Shown: piece after piece, positions 53,022 through 63,752 of the stretch | Position numbering within the stretch: the first letter of the stretch is position 1 | Layout: every line of letters begins with the position of its first letter | Assembly: GCA_004535795.1 (NCBI GenBank) | Contig: SPIA01000004.1 | Span: forward strand, 96,289 to 160,288 | DNA length: 64,000 nucleotides | Direction: 5' to 3' | From: Gammaproteobacteria bacterium LSUCC0057 | GTDB taxonomy: Bacteria; Pseudomonadota; Gammaproteobacteria; Pseudomonadales; Porticoccaceae | Program-made: the position numbers and the translations under genes | The notes under the pieces: model-generated | Seen by the model: the letters and a program-made list of their open reading frames with translations, nothing else | The model's database searches: none | What the model was told of the DNA's origin: nothing

Positions 53022-54341
53022 TTACTTGCGGCCTACATTCTTTAAGTTGGCCTTCTTCATCAGCGAGTCGTACTGCTGAGACATCAAGTGCGACTGCACT
53101 TGGGCCATAAAATCCATGGTGACCACCACTGCGATCAACATCGAGGTACCACCCAGGTAAAACGGCACATTAAATTGCACGTTTAACACCATGGGTAACA
53201 GACAAATCAGGGTGATGTAAATACTCCCTATCAATGTCAAACGGGTGGTCACGCTGTCGATGTACTTGGCAGTGTGCTCACCAGGGCGGATACCGGGCAA
53301 AAAGGCGCCGCCACGTTTCAGGTTATCAGCCACTTCCTTGGGGTTGTACATCAACGCCGTGTAGAAGAAGCAGAAAAAGATGATCAGCGCCGAAAACAGC
53401 AATATATACAGCGGCTGGCCGGGGCCGATCAGCAGTGAAATATCCTGCAGCCAAGCAGGGGCGCTGGCGCCCTGACCAAACCAGCTGCTCAGCGAGCTGG
53501 GGAACATCAGCAAACTGCTGGCAAAAATCGCCGGGATTACGCCGGCCATATTGACCTTCAGCGGCAGGTGCGAAGTCTGGGCATTGTAAGCTTGTCGCCC
53601 CTGACGCTGCGCGTAGTTGACCGTTAAGCGGCGCTGACCGCGCTCGATGAATACCACAAAGTAAACGACAGCGATGGCGATAATCAGCACCACCACCAGA
53701 GTCAGCGGGTTCAGGTCGCCCTGGCGCGCCGACTCGAGCGCTTGGCCAATAGCACTGGGGATCCCGGCGACAATACCGGCAAAGATCAGCATCGAAATGC
53801 CATTTCCTATGCCGCGCTCAGTGATCTGCTCACCCAACCACATCATGAAGATAGCGCCGGCCACCAGCGAGCCGATCGCCACCAGATAAAACATTAAATT
53901 AACTTCGTAGGCGAGACCTTGCGAGGCAAAACCGACTGCCATCGCGGTACCCTGCACCAGTGCCAGCACCACGGTGCCGTAGCGGGTGTACTGGTTGATC
54001 TGGCGACGCCCGGCATCACCTTCTTTCTTGAGCTGCTCAAGCGCCGGCACAGTCGCCGACAGCAGCTGCATAATAATCGAGGCCGAGATGTACGGCATGA
54101 TGCCCAGCGCAAGAATACTCATGCGCTCCAGAGCACCACCGGAGAACATGTTGAACATGCCCAAGAAGGTGCCTTGGCTCTGGTTGAACATATCGGCGAG
54201 GCGATCGGGATCGAAACCGGGTACCGGGATATGGGTGCCCAATCGATAGACAATAATCGCCAAGAACAAAAAGCGAAGGCGAGCCCAAAGCTCGCCCAAC
54301 CCTTTTGCTCCGCCGTTAGGCATGCCCGCAGGATTCGCCAT
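53022..54341 (-). CDS. secY: Preprotein translocase subunit SecY
   Basis: Channel-forming subunit of the Sec translocon with ten membrane helices. Typical segments include [13 protein letters not shown] in the first periplasmic stretch, [18 protein letters not shown] (plug and helix 2 region), and [17 protein letters not shown]. Length 439 versus 443 in E. coli. It starts 9 bp after rplO. SecE and SecG are not in this window. Confidence 0.98.
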   Translation of the reverse strand: MANPAGMPNGGAKGLGELWARLRFLFLAIIVYRLGTHIPVPGFDPDRLADMFNQSQGTFLGMFNMFSGGALERMSILALGIMPYISASIIMQLLSATVPALEQLKKEGDAGRRQINQYTRYGTVVLALVQGTAMAVGFASQGLAYEVNLMFYLVAIGSLVAGAIFMMWLGEQITERGIGNGISMLIFAGIVAGIPSAIGQALESARQGDLNPLTLVVVLIIAIAVVYFVVFIERGQRRLTVNYAQRQGRQAYNAQTSHLPLKVNMAGVIPAIFASSLLMFPSSLSSWFGQGASAPAWLQDISLLIGPGQPLYILLFSALIIFFCFFYTALMYNPKEVADNLKRGGAFLPGIRPGEHTAKYIDSVTTRLTLIGSIYITLICLLPMVLNVQFNVPFYLGGTSMLIAVVVTMDFMAQVQSHLMSQQYDSLMKKANLKNVGRK

Positions 54342-54350
54342 TAGCTAAAC

Positions 54351-54785
54351 TTAAGCCTCAACCTTGCCGCCGGCCGCTTCGATCGCAGCGCGCGCACCCG
54401 CAGTGGCACCGACACCGACCAAGGTAACCGCTTTAGTCACTTCGCCTGAAGCGAATACTTTGGCGCGCTTAATGCTGTTGTTGATCAAACCAGCGGCGCG
54501 CAAGGTGGCGATAGAGACTTCGCTGCCTTCAACCAAGTTCAGTTCCGCCAGACGAATTTCAGCGGTCACCGCCGCCAAACGCGAGGTGAAGCCGTACTTG
54601 GGCAGACGCTTTTGCAGTGGCATTTGGCCACCCTCAAATCCGGGGCGAATAGTGCCACCTGAGCGAGAGGTTTGACCTTTGTGACCGCGGCCGGCAGTTT
54701 TGCCGAGACCGCTACCGATGCCGCGACCAACACGTTTTGCCGCTTTAACCCGGCCAGGAGCGGGGCTGAGAGTATTTAGACGCAT
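54351..54785 (-). CDS. rplO: 50S ribosomal protein L15
   Basis: Late-assembly 50S protein. The N-terminus [22 protein letters not shown] and the glycine-rich [17 protein letters not shown] are characteristic. Length 144, as in E. coli. One base separates it from rpmD. Confidence 0.98.
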   Translation of the reverse strand: MRLNTLSPAPGRVKAAKRVGRGIGSGLGKTAGRGHKGQTSRSGGTIRPGFEGGQMPLQKRLPKYGFTSRLAAVTAEIRLAELNLVEGSEVSIATLRAAGLINNSIKRAKVFASGEVTKAVTLVGVGATAGARAAIEAAGGKVEA

Positions 54786-54786
54786 C

Positions 54787-54978
54787 TTATGCCTCCTCGA
54801 CCTTAACCATGTAATAGACTTTATTGACCATGCCGCGCACTGAAGGGGTGTCCTCCAGTTCGACGGTGTGGCCGATACGGCGCAGACCCAGCCCGGCGAT
54901 ACAGGCGCGGTGGTTTTTCAACCGACCGTGAACGCTCTTGGTCTGAGTGACTTTAAATGTTGCTTTTGCTTTAGCCAT
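54787..54978 (-). CDS. rpmD: 50S ribosomal protein L30
   Basis: Small 50S protein of 63 residues with the family core [26 protein letters not shown]. coli L30 has 59. It sits between rpsE and rplO as usual. Some bacteria lack L30; here it is intact. Confidence 0.97.
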   Translation of the reverse strand: MAKAKATFKVTQTKSVHGRLKNHRACIAGLGLRRIGHTVELEDTPSVRGMVNKVYYMVKVEEA

Positions 54979-55009
54979 GATGCTCTATCCAAATCTGACG
55001 TAACGTCTA

Positions 55010-55516
55010 TTAATTCAAGATCTCTTCGACTGACTTACCGCGCTTGGCAGCAATGTCGTCGGGCGACTGCATCGCCTCGAGCGCTTTAAAGGTGGCGCGC
55101 ACAACATTGACCGGGTTGGTCGAGCCGTAGCACTTGGCCAGTACATCGTTAACTCCAGCCAGCTCCAACACCGCGCGCATAGCACCACCGGCGATGACGC
55201 CGGTACCTGGCGAAGCAGGCTGCATGTAAATTTTCGCCGCCGAGTGAACACCCTTAGTCGGGTATTGAATAGTCTTGCCATTCAGCGCCACCGAGATCAT
55301 GTTGCGACGAGCAGACTCCATCGCCTTCTGAATCGCTTGCGGGACTTCGCGGGCTTTACCGCGGCCAAAGCCCACTTTACCGTTGCCATCGCCGACCACA
55401 GTCAAGGCAGTAAAGGCGAAAATACGGCCGCCTTTAACGGTTTTAGCAACGCGATTTACCTGTACCAGCTTCTCTTGGAAGCCTTCGGATGAATCTTTTT
55501 GATCGTTGTAAGCCAT
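55010..55516 (-). CDS. rpsE: 30S ribosomal protein S5
   Basis: 30S body protein important for decoding accuracy. The double-stranded RNA-binding-like N-domain includes [19 protein letters not shown] and [19 protein letters not shown]; the C-domain includes [19 protein letters not shown]. Length 168 versus 167 in E. coli. The segment around [16 protein letters not shown] is intact, with no obvious ram-type change. Confidence 0.98.
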   Translation of the reverse strand: MAYNDQKDSSEGFQEKLVQVNRVAKTVKGGRIFAFTALTVVGDGNGKVGFGRGKAREVPQAIQKAMESARRNMISVALNGKTIQYPTKGVHSAAKIYMQPASPGTGVIAGGAMRAVLELAGVNDVLAKCYGSTNPVNVVRATFKALEAMQSPDDIAAKRGKSVEEILN

Positions 55517-55528
55517 AATATATACCTA

Positions 55529-55882
55529 TTAGAATTCGAGACCGGCTTCGCGCGCGGCATCAGCTAACGCCTTGACACGGCCGTGGTATTTAAAACCGCT
55601 GCGATCAAAAGCAACTGTTTTAACACCCACTTCAACTGCACGCTCGGCAACCAGCTTACCAACTGCAGTAGCGGCGGCAATGTTGCCGGTGGCACCCTGG
55701 CGCAGGCTCGCTTCCAGCGTGGAGGCGCTGGCCAGTACCTGGTCGCCACTGGCGGCAATAATTTGCGCGTACATGTGACGCGGTGTGCGAGTAATGCACA
55801 GACGCACAGCACCAAGCTCAGCGATCTTGCCACGGGCACGGCGCGCGCGGCGCAGACGTGATAATTTTTTGTTGTCGCTCAT
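55529..55882 (-). CDS. rplR: 50S ribosomal protein L18
   Basis: 5S rRNA-binding protein. Conserved segments: [24 protein letters not shown] and [27 protein letters not shown]. Length 117, as in E. coli. It is 12 bp from rpsE and rplF. Confidence 0.98.
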   Translation of the reverse strand: MSDNKKLSRLRRARRARGKIAELGAVRLCITRTPRHMYAQIIAASGDQVLASASTLEASLRQGATGNIAAATAVGKLVAERAVEVGVKTVAFDRSGFKYHGRVKALADAAREAGLEF

Positions 55883-55894
55883 CAGTTTACCCTG

Positions 55895-56428
55895 TTACTT
55901 TTTCTTGGCTTCTTTACGTCGTACGTACTCACCAGAGATACGGACACCCTTACCTTTATACGGCTCTGGCGGACGGAAAGCGCGAATCTCAGCGGCAGCC
56001 TGGCCAAGCACCTGCTTGTCCATCGCCTTGAGTACAATTTCAGTCTGCGTCGGGCACTCAGCGGTCACACCTTGGGGCAGGTCATAGACGATCGGATGAG
56101 AAAAACCCAGCGTCAGGTTGACCTTGCTGCCTTGCACTTGAGCGCGGTAACCGACGCCAACCAGCTCGAGCTTCTTCTCAAAGCCGACCGAACAACCGAT
56201 CACCATGTTGTTGACCAGCGAACGAGTAGTACCGGCCATAGCGCCAGAGAACTTGTCGGTAGTGGCGGCGGCAAAAGTGAGGCTATCGCCCTCTTGCACA
56301 ACCACAACAGCACTGTTCAAGGCCATCTTCAACGAGCCTTTAGCACCCTTGACGGCGATCTCGCCGGCGGCCATAGAGACCTCTACGCCCTTGGGCAGAG
56401 TGACTGGATTATTTGCAATTCTTGACAT
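55895..56428 (-). CDS. rplF: 50S ribosomal protein L6
   Basis: 50S protein near the factor-binding site. MSRIANNPVTLPKGVEVSM opens it, and FRPPEPYKGKGVRISGEYVRRKEAKKK closes it. Two related beta-alpha domains are present. Length 177, equal to E. coli. Confidence 0.98.
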   Translation of the reverse strand: MSRIANNPVTLPKGVEVSMAAGEIAVKGAKGSLKMALNSAVVVVQEGDSLTFAAATTDKFSGAMAGTTRSLVNNMVIGCSVGFEKKLELVGVGYRAQVQGSKVNLTLGFSHPIVYDLPQGVTAECPTQTEIVLKAMDKQVLGQAAAEIRAFRPPEPYKGKGVRISGEYVRRKEAKKK

Positions 56429-56441
56429 GTCTAATCCCTAC

Positions 56442-56834
56442 TTAGAATACGGTGCAGAGAACTTCGCCGCCGATACCGGCAGCGCGAGCAGCGCGATCAG
56501 TCATCACACCTTGACTGGTGGTGACAATAGCGACGCCCAGGCCGCCGCGAACACTCGGCAGCGCATCGCGGCCGTGGTACTGGCGCAAGCTCGGCTTGCT
56601 GATACGGTTGATCTCAGAGATAACCGGCTTGCCTTCAAAATACTTAAGCTCAACGGTCAACTGCGGCTTGGCATCGCTGCTCACAGAAAAACCGTTGATG
56701 TAACCTTCTGACTCCAGTACACCAGCGACAGCGGCCTTCAACTTAGAAGCTGGCATTGTCACAGAGACTTTATTGCGCTGGTGTGCATTGCGGATGCGGG
56801 TCAGCATATCGGCGATTGGATCTTGCATGCTCAT
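56442..56834 (-). CDS. rpsH: 30S ribosomal protein S8
   Basis: Primary 16S rRNA binder and, in E. coli, the repressor of the spc operon through the rplE region. [19 protein letters not shown] and the C-terminal [22 protein letters not shown] are diagnostic. Length 130, as in E. coli. Confidence 0.98.
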   Translation of the reverse strand: MSMQDPIADMLTRIRNAHQRNKVSVTMPASKLKAAVAGVLESEGYINGFSVSSDAKPQLTVELKYFEGKPVISEINRISKPSLRQYHGRDALPSVRGGLGVAIVTTSQGVMTDRAARAAGIGGEVLCTVF

Positions 56835-56848
56835 ATCAACTGCTCCTA

Positions 56849-57154
56849 TTACCAGCTTGACTTAACAAGGCCTGGCACATCGCCGCGCATCGCTGCTTCG
56901 CGCAACTTAATACGGCTCAAACCAAATTTACGGTAAACCGCGTGCGGGCGACCGGTGATACGGCAGCGATTTTGCTGGCGAACCGGGCTTGCATCACGGG
57001 GTAACTGCTGCAACTTTTGCAGCGCTTCCCAACGCTCTTCGTCACCTGTGTTGGGGCTCTGAATCAGCGCCTTGAGTTCAGCGCGCTTAGCGGCGTATTT
57101 TGCGACGGTTTTAGCGCGTTTTTTCTCGCGCTCAATCATAGAAACTTTAGCCAT
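56849..57154 (-). CDS. rpsN: 30S ribosomal protein S14
   Basis: 30S head protein. The start at 57154 ([15 protein letters not shown]) fits the family; the frame itself runs open further upstream into rplE. Length 101, as in E. coli. The signature [19 protein letters not shown] lacks a CxxC pair, so it is the long, zinc-free form. Confidence 0.97.
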   Translation of the reverse strand: MAKVSMIEREKKRAKTVAKYAAKRAELKALIQSPNTGDEERWEALQKLQQLPRDASPVRQQNRCRITGRPHAVYRKFGLSRIKLREAAMRGDVPGLVKSSW

Positions 57155-57164
57155 TATCCTAACC

Positions 57165-57704
57165 TCAACCTTTGAGTGGGAAGTTAAATGCACGCAACAG
57201 GGCTCGGCCCTCGTCGTCAGTGCGGGCAGTGGTAGTGATGGTGATATCCAACCCGCGCAACTTATCGATCTTTTCGTAGTCGATCTCGGGGAAGATAATC
57301 TGCTCGCTGACACCCATAGCAAAATTGCCGCGTCCGTCAAACTGCTTGGGGCTGATACCGCGGAAGTCGCGGATACGCGGAATAGCGATGCCAACCAAAC
57401 GCTCGAGAAACTCGTACATACGCTCTGAACGCAGCGTCACCTTGGTGCCAATCGGCCAACCCTGACGAATCTTAAAGCCGGCGATCGACTTGCGGGCGTT
57501 GTTAATAATGGGCTTTTGACCGGCAATCAAGGTCAAATCAGCCACTGCTGCTTCCAGCGCTTTCTTATCGCCCACTGCTTCACCTACACCCATGTTGAGG
57601 GTGATCTTGGTAATGCGCGGCACTTCCATCACATTGGAGAGACCGAGCTCTTCCTTCAGTTTGGGAGCGATTTCGCTTGTGTATTTATCTTTTAGCCTTG
57701 CCAT
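57165..57704 (-). CDS. rplE: 50S ribosomal protein L5
   Basis: 5S rRNA-binding protein at the 50S central protuberance. [21 protein letters not shown] opens it, with [22 protein letters not shown] and [17 protein letters not shown] later. Length 179, equal to E. coli. Confidence 0.98.
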   Translation of the reverse strand: MARLKDKYTSEIAPKLKEELGLSNVMEVPRITKITLNMGVGEAVGDKKALEAAVADLTLIAGQKPIINNARKSIAGFKIRQGWPIGTKVTLRSERMYEFLERLVGIAIPRIRDFRGISPKQFDGRGNFAMGVSEQIIFPEIDYEKIDKLRGLDITITTTARTDDEGRALLRAFNFPLKG

Positions 57705-57720
57705 TTCAATACCCTGCTAC

Positions 57721-58041
57721 TTAGGCGTCTACGGCTTCGCCGCTGGACTTAAATACTCGAACCTTGCTGTCGCCTTCAATCTTGAAGCCAACGCGGTCCG
57801 CCTTATTGGTTGCGCTGTTAAAGAGTGCCACGTTAGAGACGTGAATCGCTGACTCTTTCTCAACAATACCACCAGCAACGCCAAGCTGCGGGTTGGGCTT
57901 CTGGTGCTTCTTGATAATCTGAACACCAGAGACCAGCAGGCGATCGTTTTCCAGCACTTTTAGTACTTTGCCACGCTTGCCTTTGTCTTTGCCGGCGATA
58001 ACGATCACTTCATCGTCACGCTTAATTTTACTCATAGCCAT
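57721..58041 (-). CDS. rplX: 50S ribosomal protein L24
   Basis: Assembly-initiator protein near the 23S 5' end. The ATG at 58041 is preceded by GGGAGGA at good spacing; the open frame upstream is not needed. [23 protein letters not shown] is the KOW domain. Length 106 versus 104 in E. coli. Confidence 0.97.
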   Translation of the reverse strand: MAMSKIKRDDEVIVIAGKDKGKRGKVLKVLENDRLLVSGVQIIKKHQKPNPQLGVAGGIVEKESAIHVSNVALFNSATNKADRVGFKIEGDSKVRVFKSSGEAVDA

Positions 58042-58057
58042 TATCGGTTCCTCCCGC

Positions 58058-58426
58058 TTACAGTACTTCGGGCGCCAGCGAAATAATTCGCATGAAACGC
58101 TCAGTACGCAGTTCACGAGTTACTGGGCCAAAAATACGTGTGCCAATCGGCGCCAAGTTAGTGTTGAGCAGCACAGCTGCATTGTCGTCAAATTTGATCA
58201 GGCTGCCATCGGGGCGACGCAGACCCTTGCGGGTGCGCACTACGACAGCGTTCATTACCTGGCCTTTTTTGACCTTACCGCGCGGAATCGCCTCTTTGAC
58301 GGTGACCTTGATCACATCGCCAACTCGGGCATAACGACGGTGTGAACCACCGAGAACCTTGATACACATAACACGACGTGCACCGCTGTTGTCGGCAACA
58401 TCCAAATAACTTTCTGTTTGAATCAT
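58058..58426 (-). CDS. rplN: 50S ribosomal protein L14
   Basis: 50S interface protein, partner of L19 and Rsf[28 protein letters not shown] is the family start. Length 122 versus 123 in E. coli. It is the first gene of the classical spc operon; no separate promoter was clear in the 29 bp before it. Confidence 0.98.
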   Translation of the reverse strand: MIQTESYLDVADNSGARRVMCIKVLGGSHRRYARVGDVIKVTVKEAIPRGKVKKGQVMNAVVVRTRKGLRRPDGSLIKFDDNAAVLLNTNLAPIGTRIFGPVTRELRTERFMRIISLAPEVL

Positions 58427-58455
58427 CTCTACTCTCCGGCTTTGCGCAAGGCAAA

Positions 58456-58722
58456 TTATTCGGCTACAGCGCGCTCAACAACATCGACTAGACGCCACGC
58501 TTTGTGTCGCGAAATAGGCGCACACTCAGCGATAGTGACCACGTCACCGATGCGCGCGTCGTTGTTTTCGTCGTGCGCCTTAATTTTGGTCGACTTGGTC
58601 ATGAACTTGCCGTACATCGGGTGCTTAACGCGACGCTCGATGAGGACAGTCACAGTTTTATCCATTTTGTCGCTGACAATGGTGCCCGACAGTGTCCGCG
58701 CTGATTTTGCTGCTTCGCTCAT
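58456..58722 (-). CDS. rpsQ: 30S ribosomal protein S17
   Basis: Primary 16S rRNA binder with an OB fold. [29 protein letters not shown] is the family core. Length 88 versus 84 in E. coli. Last gene of the S10 operon; two bases separate it from rpmC. Confidence 0.98.
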   Translation of the reverse strand: MSEAAKSARTLSGTIVSDKMDKTVTVLIERRVKHPMYGKFMTKSTKIKAHDENNDARIGDVVTIAECAPISRHKAWRLVDVVERAVAE

Positions 58723-58724
58723 GG

Positions 58725-58916
58725 TTATTCACCTGCCTTCTGGTTGAGCACGGTTTTGATGCGCGCAATATTGCGGCGAACCTGCTGAACCGTGTGAGTC
58801 TCTTTCAACTGGCCAGTCGCCAACTGCATACGCTGTTTAAACTGCTTTTCGAGCTCGCTGTTGAGCGCCGCTTGCAGCTCTTCGCGCGACTTATCACGTA
58901 ATTCGCTTGCTTTCAT
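58725..58916 (-). CDS. rpmC: 50S ribosomal protein L29
   Basis: Two-helix protein at the tunnel exit, near the SRP and trigger-factor docking site. [26 protein letters not shown] and [16 protein letters not shown] are typical. Length 63, as in E. coli. One base separates it from rplP. Confidence 0.97.
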   Translation of the reverse strand: MKASELRDKSREELQAALNSELEKQFKQRMQLATGQLKETHTVQQVRRNIARIKTVLNQKAGE

Positions 58917-58917
58917 G

Positions 58918-59331
58918 TTACATCACCGTCCGTTTTACGAAGGTCGTTGCAATCGGCAGCTTGGCCGCGGCCAGGGCGAATGCTTCGCGCGCCAGCTCTT
59001 CTGAAACACCTTCCATTTCGTAGAGCACCTTACCGGGGCGAATCTGCGCCACCCAGTACTCAACATTACCTTTACCTTTACCCATACGAACTTCAAGCGG
59101 CTTCTGGGTAATTGGCTTATCGGGGAACACCCGAATCCAAATTTTACCGCCGCGCTTGACGTGACGGGTCATAGCACGACGCGCCGCTTCAATCTGACGG
59201 GCGGTCAGACGACCGCGACCAGAGGCTTTGAGGCCAAACTCGCCAAAGCTCACCTTGCTACCGCGCTGCGCCAAGCCACGATTGCGGCCGGTGTGCATTT
59301 TGCGGAATTTTGTACGTTTCGGTTGCAGCAT
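58918..59331 (-). CDS. rplP: 50S ribosomal protein L16
   Basis: Late-assembly 50S protein that contacts A-site t[22 protein letters not shown] opens it; [28 protein letters not shown] includes the Arg region that is hydroxylated in E. coli. Length 137 versus 136. Confidence 0.98.
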   Translation of the reverse strand: MLQPKRTKFRKMHTGRNRGLAQRGSKVSFGEFGLKASGRGRLTARQIEAARRAMTRHVKRGGKIWIRVFPDKPITQKPLEVRMGKGKGNVEYWVAQIRPGKVLYEMEGVSEELAREAFALAAAKLPIATTFVKRTVM

Positions 59332-59350
59332 CTCGCTTTACCCTTATCGC

Positions 59351-60016
59351 TTACTTCTTGCCTTTGGCGGGCTGCACAGCCTCCTCGCCACCGAGAACTT
59401 CACCCTTGAAGATCCACACTTTTACGCCAATGATGCCGTAGGTTGTGTTGCCCTCTGCGTGCGCGTAATCAATATTGGCGCGCAATGTGTGCAGCGGCAC
59501 GCGACCTTCGCGGTACCATTCAGTTCGTGCAATCTCAGCGCCGCCGAGACGACCACTTACCTGGATCTTGATACCCTGAGCGCCGTTGCGCATGGCATTT
59601 TGCACTGTGCGCTTCATGGCGCGACGGAACATAACGCGACGTTCGAGCTGCTGGGCAACGTTTTGGGCGACCAACATGGCGTCAAGATCGGGCTTGCGGA
59701 TCTCTTCGATATTGATGTGCACTGGGCAACCCATCTGTGCCGACACTTCGTTGCGCAGCGCTTCGACATCTTCACCTTTCTTGCCGATAACGATACCGGG
59801 GCGAGCGGTGTGGATGGTGATACGCGCACTGTCCGACGGACGCTCTATCTCGATGCGGCTTACCGACGCGGCTGCCAGCTTCTTCTGAATGAAAGCGCGA
59901 ACCGCCAAATCTTGGTTGAGCTTGTCAGCGTAGTCGCGGTTACCGGCGTACCAGGTAGAGGTATGCTTGGTAACAATGCCCAGACGTATGCCGGTTGGAT
60001 GTACTTTTTGACCCAT
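59351..60016 (-). CDS. rpsC: 30S ribosomal protein S3
   Basis: 30S head protein at the mRNA entry, part of the helicase activity. [23 protein letters not shown] opens it; the KH domain carries [16 protein letters not shown] with the GxxG loop. Length 221 versus 233 in E. coli. Confidence 0.98.
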   Translation of the reverse strand: MGQKVHPTGIRLGIVTKHTSTWYAGNRDYADKLNQDLAVRAFIQKKLAAASVSRIEIERPSDSARITIHTARPGIVIGKKGEDVEALRNEVSAQMGCPVHINIEEIRKPDLDAMLVAQNVAQQLERRVMFRRAMKRTVQNAMRNGAQGIKIQVSGRLGGAEIARTEWYREGRVPLHTLRANIDYAHAEGNTTYGIIGVKVWIFKGEVLGGEEAVQPAKGKK

Positions 60017-60037
60017 GGATGGTCTCCCGAACCTTGA

Positions 60038-60370
60038 TTACTTCTCAGCCACTTTCACAGTGATGTGACAAGTGCGTTTAGAGATACGATCAGCGCGGCC
60101 TTTGGCGCGCGGCTTGATCCGCTTCATAGTCAACCCTTCATCAACAAAGATGGTTGACACCTTCAACTCGTCGACGTCAGCGCCGTCGTTGTGCTCGGCG
60201 TTGGCGATAGCCGACTCCAGCACCTTCTTAATGATGTCAGCGCCTTTCTTGCCACTAAACTGGAGAATGTCCAGCGCCTGCTCAACATCTTTGCCACGCA
60301 CCAGGTCAGCGACCAGACGGGCTTTTTGCGCCGACAGACGGGCACCGCGTAATTTTGCTGTAACTTCCAC
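60038..60370 (-). CDS. rplV: 50S ribosomal protein L22
   Basis: 50S protein whose hairpin lines the exit tunnel. The tip region [20 protein letters not shown] matches the macrolide-sensitive type, and the [12 protein letters not shown] start region is typical. Length 110, as in E. coli. Confidence 0.98.
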   Translation of the reverse strand: MEVTAKLRGARLSAQKARLVADLVRGKDVEQALDILQFSGKKGADIIKKVLESAIANAEHNDGADVDELKVSTIFVDEGLTMKRIKPRAKGRADRISKRTCHITVKVAEK

Positions 60371-60402
60371 CGTTACTACCTCTTTTGCTCTGCGCCGCGC
60401 AA

Positions 60403-60678
60403 TTAGCGCTTGGCTTTCTTGTCGACGATATGGCCCTTGTAGGTCCGCGTCGGGGCAAATTCACCCAGCTTGTGACCAACCATCTCTTCGTTGATCACGA
60501 CTGGAACATGCTGGCGGCCGTTGTGAACGGCGATGGTCAACCCAACCATATCGGGAAGAATCATCGAGCGACGCGACCAGGTCTTAATCGGCCGACGGTC
60601 ATTGGCTGCAGCGGCGGCTTCAACCTTCTTAACCAGATGCAGGTCGACGAAGGGTCCTTTCTTAAGAGAGCGTGGCAC
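60403..60678 (-). CDS. rpsS: 30S ribosomal protein S19
   Basis: 30S head protein that contacts the 50S subunit. [22 protein letters not shown] opens it and [23 protein letters not shown] closes it. Length 91 versus 92 in E. coli. Confidence 0.98.
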   Translation of the reverse strand: MPRSLKKGPFVDLHLVKKVEAAAAANDRRPIKTWSRRSMILPDMVGLTIAVHNGRQHVPVVINEEMVGHKLGEFAPTRTYKGHIVDKKAKR

Positions 60679-60714
60679 AGTTGCTATCCTCGTATATCGT
60701 TATTCGACAGTCGC

Positions 60715-61539
60715 TTACTTAGTGCGACGACGAACGATGTATTGATTGGTGCGCTTGTTCTTGCGCGTTTTGTAGCCTTTGGTAGGCATACCCCAAGGCG
60801 ACACAGGGTGACGACCACCCGAAGTGCGACCCTCACCACCACCGTGTGGGTGATCGACCGGGTTCATGGCCACACCGCGAACAGTGGGGCGAACACCGCG
60901 CCAGCGCGAGGCGCCAGCCTTACCCAGCGAGCGCAAGCTGTGCTCACTGTTAGAAACTTCACCGAGTGTTGCGCGGCAGTCGACCGGCACTTTGCGCATT
61001 TCTCCGCTGCGAAGGCGAATCGTTGCGTAGTCGCCCTCGCGAGCCACCAGCTGCACCGCAGCCGCAGCACTGCGCGCCAACTGGGCACCCTTGCCAGGCT
61101 TCATCTCGACACAGTGCACCACCGAACCCACTGGCATGGCGCGCAGCGGCAAGGTGTTGCCGACTTTAATCGGGGCATCGGCACCACTGACAATCTGATC
61201 GCCCGCCTTCATGCCCTTAGCGGCAATGATGTAGCGGCGCTCGCCGTCGGCGTAGCAGACCAGAGCAATGTTCGCGCTGCGATTGGGATCGTACTCAATG
61301 CGCTCAACTTTCGCCGGAATACCGTCTTTGTTGCGCTTGAAGTCGATAATGCGGTAGTGCTGCTTGTGGCCACCACCGATATGACGAACGGTGATACGGC
61401 CGGCATTGTTACGGCCACCGTTGCGTTTTTTGGGCGCCAACAAAGGGGCGTAAGGTGCGCCTTTGTGCAGGTCGGGAGTGACCACGCTTACAACAAAGCG
61501 GCGTCCCGGGGAGGTCGGTTTTCTCTTAACTACTGGCAT
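60715..61539 (-). CDS. rplB: 50S ribosomal protein L2
   Basis: Universal 50S protein near the peptidyl-transferase centre. The C-terminal [20 protein letters not shown] contains the conserved functional histidine (corresponding to His229 in E. coli). It starts [17 protein letters not shown]. Length 274 versus 273. Confidence 0.98.
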   Translation of the reverse strand: MPVVKRKPTSPGRRFVVSVVTPDLHKGAPYAPLLAPKKRNGGRNNAGRITVRHIGGGHKQHYRIIDFKRNKDGIPAKVERIEYDPNRSANIALVCYADGERRYIIAAKGMKAGDQIVSGADAPIKVGNTLPLRAMPVGSVVHCVEMKPGKGAQLARSAAAAVQLVAREGDYATIRLRSGEMRKVPVDCRATLGEVSNSEHSLRSLGKAGASRWRGVRPTVRGVAMNPVDHPHGGGEGRTSGGRHPVSPWGMPTKGYKTRKNKRTNQYIVRRRTK

Positions 61540-61550
61540 GATCTTATCCC

Positions 61551-61847
61551 TTACTCAGCGACCGCGAAGTCGATCTCTTGACCGTCTGCGAGGCGTACAT
61601 AAGCTTTGCGCCAGTCACTGCGACGGCCGAGACCGGTGCGAGTGCGGCGGGTCTTGCCTTTTACGTTGGCAACACGGACATCTTCGACCTGGACATTAAA
61701 CAGCTGCTGAACAGCTTTTTTAATCTCCAACTTAGTCGCGTCGGTGGCTACTTTAAAGACGATTTGGTTGCCAGCCTGCGAGGCCATTGCCGCTTTTTCG
61801 GTAATGTGCGGAGCTAGCAGCACTTTGAAGACTCTCTCCTGATTCAT
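61551..61847 (-). CDS. rplW: 50S ribosomal protein L23
   Basis: Exit-tunnel protein and docking site for trigger factor. [21 protein letters not shown] opens it, and [20 protein letters not shown] follows. Length 98 versus 100 in E. coli. Its ATG overlaps the rplD stop by 4 bp (coupled translation). Confidence 0.98.
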   Translation of the reverse strand: MNQERVFKVLLAPHITEKAAMASQAGNQIVFKVATDATKLEIKKAVQQLFNVQVEDVRVANVKGKTRRTRTGLGRRSDWRKAYVRLADGQEIDFAVAE

Positions 61848-62458
61848 GCCAGGATCTCCTCAAGCTTCTTAAGGGCGGCAACAGTCACCACGACCTTATC
61901 AAAATTAATCAGACTGACAGGATCGACACCCGCCGCATCGCGCACATCTACCTTGTAGAGGTTGCGCGAGGCCAGGTACAGATTCTCTGACACATCTTCG
62001 GTAACAATCAGCGCTTCTTTCAAGCCCAACTCAGCGAGCTTGGCGATCAGGCCGCGGGTCTTGGGCGCCTCGAGATCAAAGCTCTCAACAACCACCAAAC
62101 GCTCTTGGCGAGCCAGCTCAGAGACAATCGACTGCATACCAGCGCGATACATCTTCTTATTGAGCTTCTGGCTGTGATCTTGCGGACGAGCAGCAAAGGT
62201 AGTGCCGCCGCCACGCCAGATTGGGCTGCGGATAGTACCGGCGCGAGCGCGGCCCGTGCCTTTCTGCTTGAACGGCTTCTTGCCGCCACCCGAGACGTCG
62301 CTGCGGGTCTTCTGGGCACGGGTGCCTTGACGGGCGCCGGCGAGATAGGCGGTGACCATCTGGTGGACGAGGTCTTGGTTGAACTCACGGCCAAATGCAG
62401 CGTCAGAGACCTGAACCGTGCCGCCTGTACCTGTGGGTGTCGCGATGTTAAGTTCCAT
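61844..62458 (-). CDS. rplD: 50S ribosomal protein L4
   Basis: 50S protein whose loop reaches the tunnel; in E. coli it also represses the S10 operon. [29 protein letters not shown] is the tunnel-loop region. Length 204 versus 201. Confidence 0.98.
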   Translation of the reverse strand: MELNIATPTGTGGTVQVSDAAFGREFNQDLVHQMVTAYLAGARQGTRAQKTRSDVSGGGKKPFKQKGTGRARAGTIRSPIWRGGGTTFAARPQDHSQKLNKKMYRAGMQSIVSELARQERLVVVESFDLEAPKTRGLIAKLAELGLKEALIVTEDVSENLYLASRNLYKVDVRDAAGVDPVSLINFDKVVVTVAALKKLEEILA

Positions 62459-62469
62459 GGACGCTCCCC

Positions 62470-63105
62470 TTATGCTTTAACTGCGGGGCTGACAATCACA
62501 TCACCGCCAGGCGCGCCGGGAACGGCACCCTTAATCAGCAGCAAGTTGCGTTCAGCATCGACGCGGACGATTTCAAGATTTTGTGTGGTCACCTGCTCGG
62601 CACCCATGTGGCCAGCCATCTTCTTACCCTTGAAGACGCGACCAGGGGTCTGGTTTTGACCGATAGAGCCGGGGGCACGGTGCGACAGTGAGTTGCCGTG
62701 CGTGGCATCTTGCATAGCAAAGTTCCAGCGTTTGACGCCACCCTGGAAGCCTTTACCTTTGGAAGTGCCGGTCACGTCAACTTTTTGACCTGCCTCAAAA
62801 CGCTCGACAGTCAGTGAGCCACCCACTTCTAACACCTCATCGGCGCCTTCAGTGCGAAACTCCCAGAGACCGCGACCCGCTTCGACACCGGCTTTGGCAT
62901 AGTGGCCAGCCTGCGCTTTAGCGACGCGAGAAGCTTTGCGAGAACCTGTTGTGACTTGAATGGCTGAATAGCCGTCACTGTCGGAAGATTTAACCTGAGT
63001 GATGCGGTTGGGCTCGGCCTCAACCACAGTCACCGGAATAGATACACCCTCGTCGGTGAAGACGCGAGTCATGCCGCATTTGCGGCCGACAATACCTATA
63101 CTCAT
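62470..63105 (-). CDS. rplC: 50S ribosomal protein L3
   Basis: Assembly-initiator protein near the peptidyl-transferase centre. [20 protein letters not shown] opens it. The [32 protein letters not shown] region is the centre-facing extension, with the glutamine methylated by PrmB. Length 211 versus 209. AGAGG precedes the ATG. An unusual 124-bp gap separates it from rpsJ. Confidence 0.98.
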   Translation of the reverse strand: MSIGIVGRKCGMTRVFTDEGVSIPVTVVEAEPNRITQVKSSDSDGYSAIQVTTGSRKASRVAKAQAGHYAKAGVEAGRGLWEFRTEGADEVLEVGGSLTVERFEAGQKVDVTGTSKGKGFQGGVKRWNFAMQDATHGNSLSHRAPGSIGQNQTPGRVFKGKKMAGHMGAEQVTTQNLEIVRVDAERNLLLIKGAVPGAPGGDVIVSPAVKA

Positions 63106-63201
63106 TTTCTTAACCTCTTCAGTGTACGGGGCTGTTACCCGCTACGGCCGCCCATTTCAGAGCATTACACTTCGGTAAATGACAAAATTTGTGTTGCTAG
63201 C

Positions 63202-63243
63202 GCCGCTCGCGCGGCCAACTATCTGCCGATCAGCCTAAGCTGA
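63202..63243 (-). promoter_or_regulatory. Hairpins in the rpsJ-rplC intergenic leader
   Basis: On the minus strand, a TCAGC-TTAG-GCTGA hairpin (63243-63230) overlaps the rpsJ stop, and GCCGC-GCGA-GCGGC (63215-63202) is a 5-bp stem with a GNRA tetraloop. They lie in the 124-bp gap ahead of rplC. Function is unknown; they could hold a site for ribosomal-protein feedback. Confidence 0.4.
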
Positions 63244-63541
63244 TTTGAACCTCTACACCGGCAGCTAGGTTCAACTTCATCAGCGCATCCACGGTCTTTT
63301 CGGTTGGCTCAACAATATCGAGCATACGTTTGTGGGTGCGAATCTCATACTGATCTCGAGCATCTTTGTTGACGTGCGGCGAGATCAAAATAGTGAACTT
63401 CTCTTTGCGGGTCGGCAAAGGTATTGGGCCGCGAATCTGGGCGCCAGTACGCTTGGCGGTCTCGACAATCTCTTGTGTCGAGGTGTCGATCAGCTTGTGA
63501 TCGAACGCTTTCAAGCGAATCCTAATGCGTTGGTTTTGCAT
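63230..63541 (-). CDS. rpsJ: 30S ribosomal protein S10 (NusE)
   Basis: 30S head protein that also joins NusB in antitermination and bridges to Nus[45 protein letters not shown] is the family N-terminal half. Length 103, equal to E. coli. First gene of the S10 operon, with a perfect promoter upstream and ACGGAG before the ATG. Confidence 0.98.
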   Translation of the reverse strand: MQNQRIRIRLKAFDHKLIDTSTQEIVETAKRTGAQIRGPIPLPTRKEKFTILISPHVNKDARDQYEIRTHKRMLDIVEPTEKTVDALMKLNLAAGVEVQISLG

Positions 63542-63609
63542 GGAATCGAGACTCCGTTAATACATTATTTACTCAGGGTCGAACCAGCAGCCCCAAAAAA
63601 GGAGCGCGA

Positions 63610-63638
63610 ATTCTAGAGCCGAGCCACTCAACTGTCAA
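63610..63638 (-). promoter_or_regulatory. S10 operon promoter
   Basis: On the minus strand, consensus TTGACA (63638-63633), a 17-bp spacer and TAGAAT (63615-63610). The transcript would have a leader of about 60 nt before rpsJ, much shorter than the 172-nt leader of E. coli that L4 controls. Confidence 0.9.
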
Positions 63639-63708
63639 GCAATTATCTACTGTACAGCGACTTATTTTTTAAACTCCGGCGCCTCTTGCGAAGCTTGACT
63701 CCCGCAGC

Positions 63709-63736
63709 TAAAAAAGGGGCTCGCAAGAGCCCCTTT
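63709..63736 (-). terminator. Terminator after tuf
   Basis: On the minus strand, GGGGCTC-TTGC-GAGCCCC (stem 63733-63727 with 63722-63716, extended by A/T pairs) followed by a run of T. It is 17 bp past the tuf stop and separates the str-type operon from the S10 promoter. Confidence 0.88.
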
Positions 63737-63752
63737 GCAAACAACTAACTAC

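Noticed and set aside
60385..61581. A 398-codon plus-strand open frame across rpsS and rplB
   Set aside because: It lies opposite highly conserved ribosomal genes, has no family resemblance or ribosome site, and long antisense frames are expected in GC-rich DNA.
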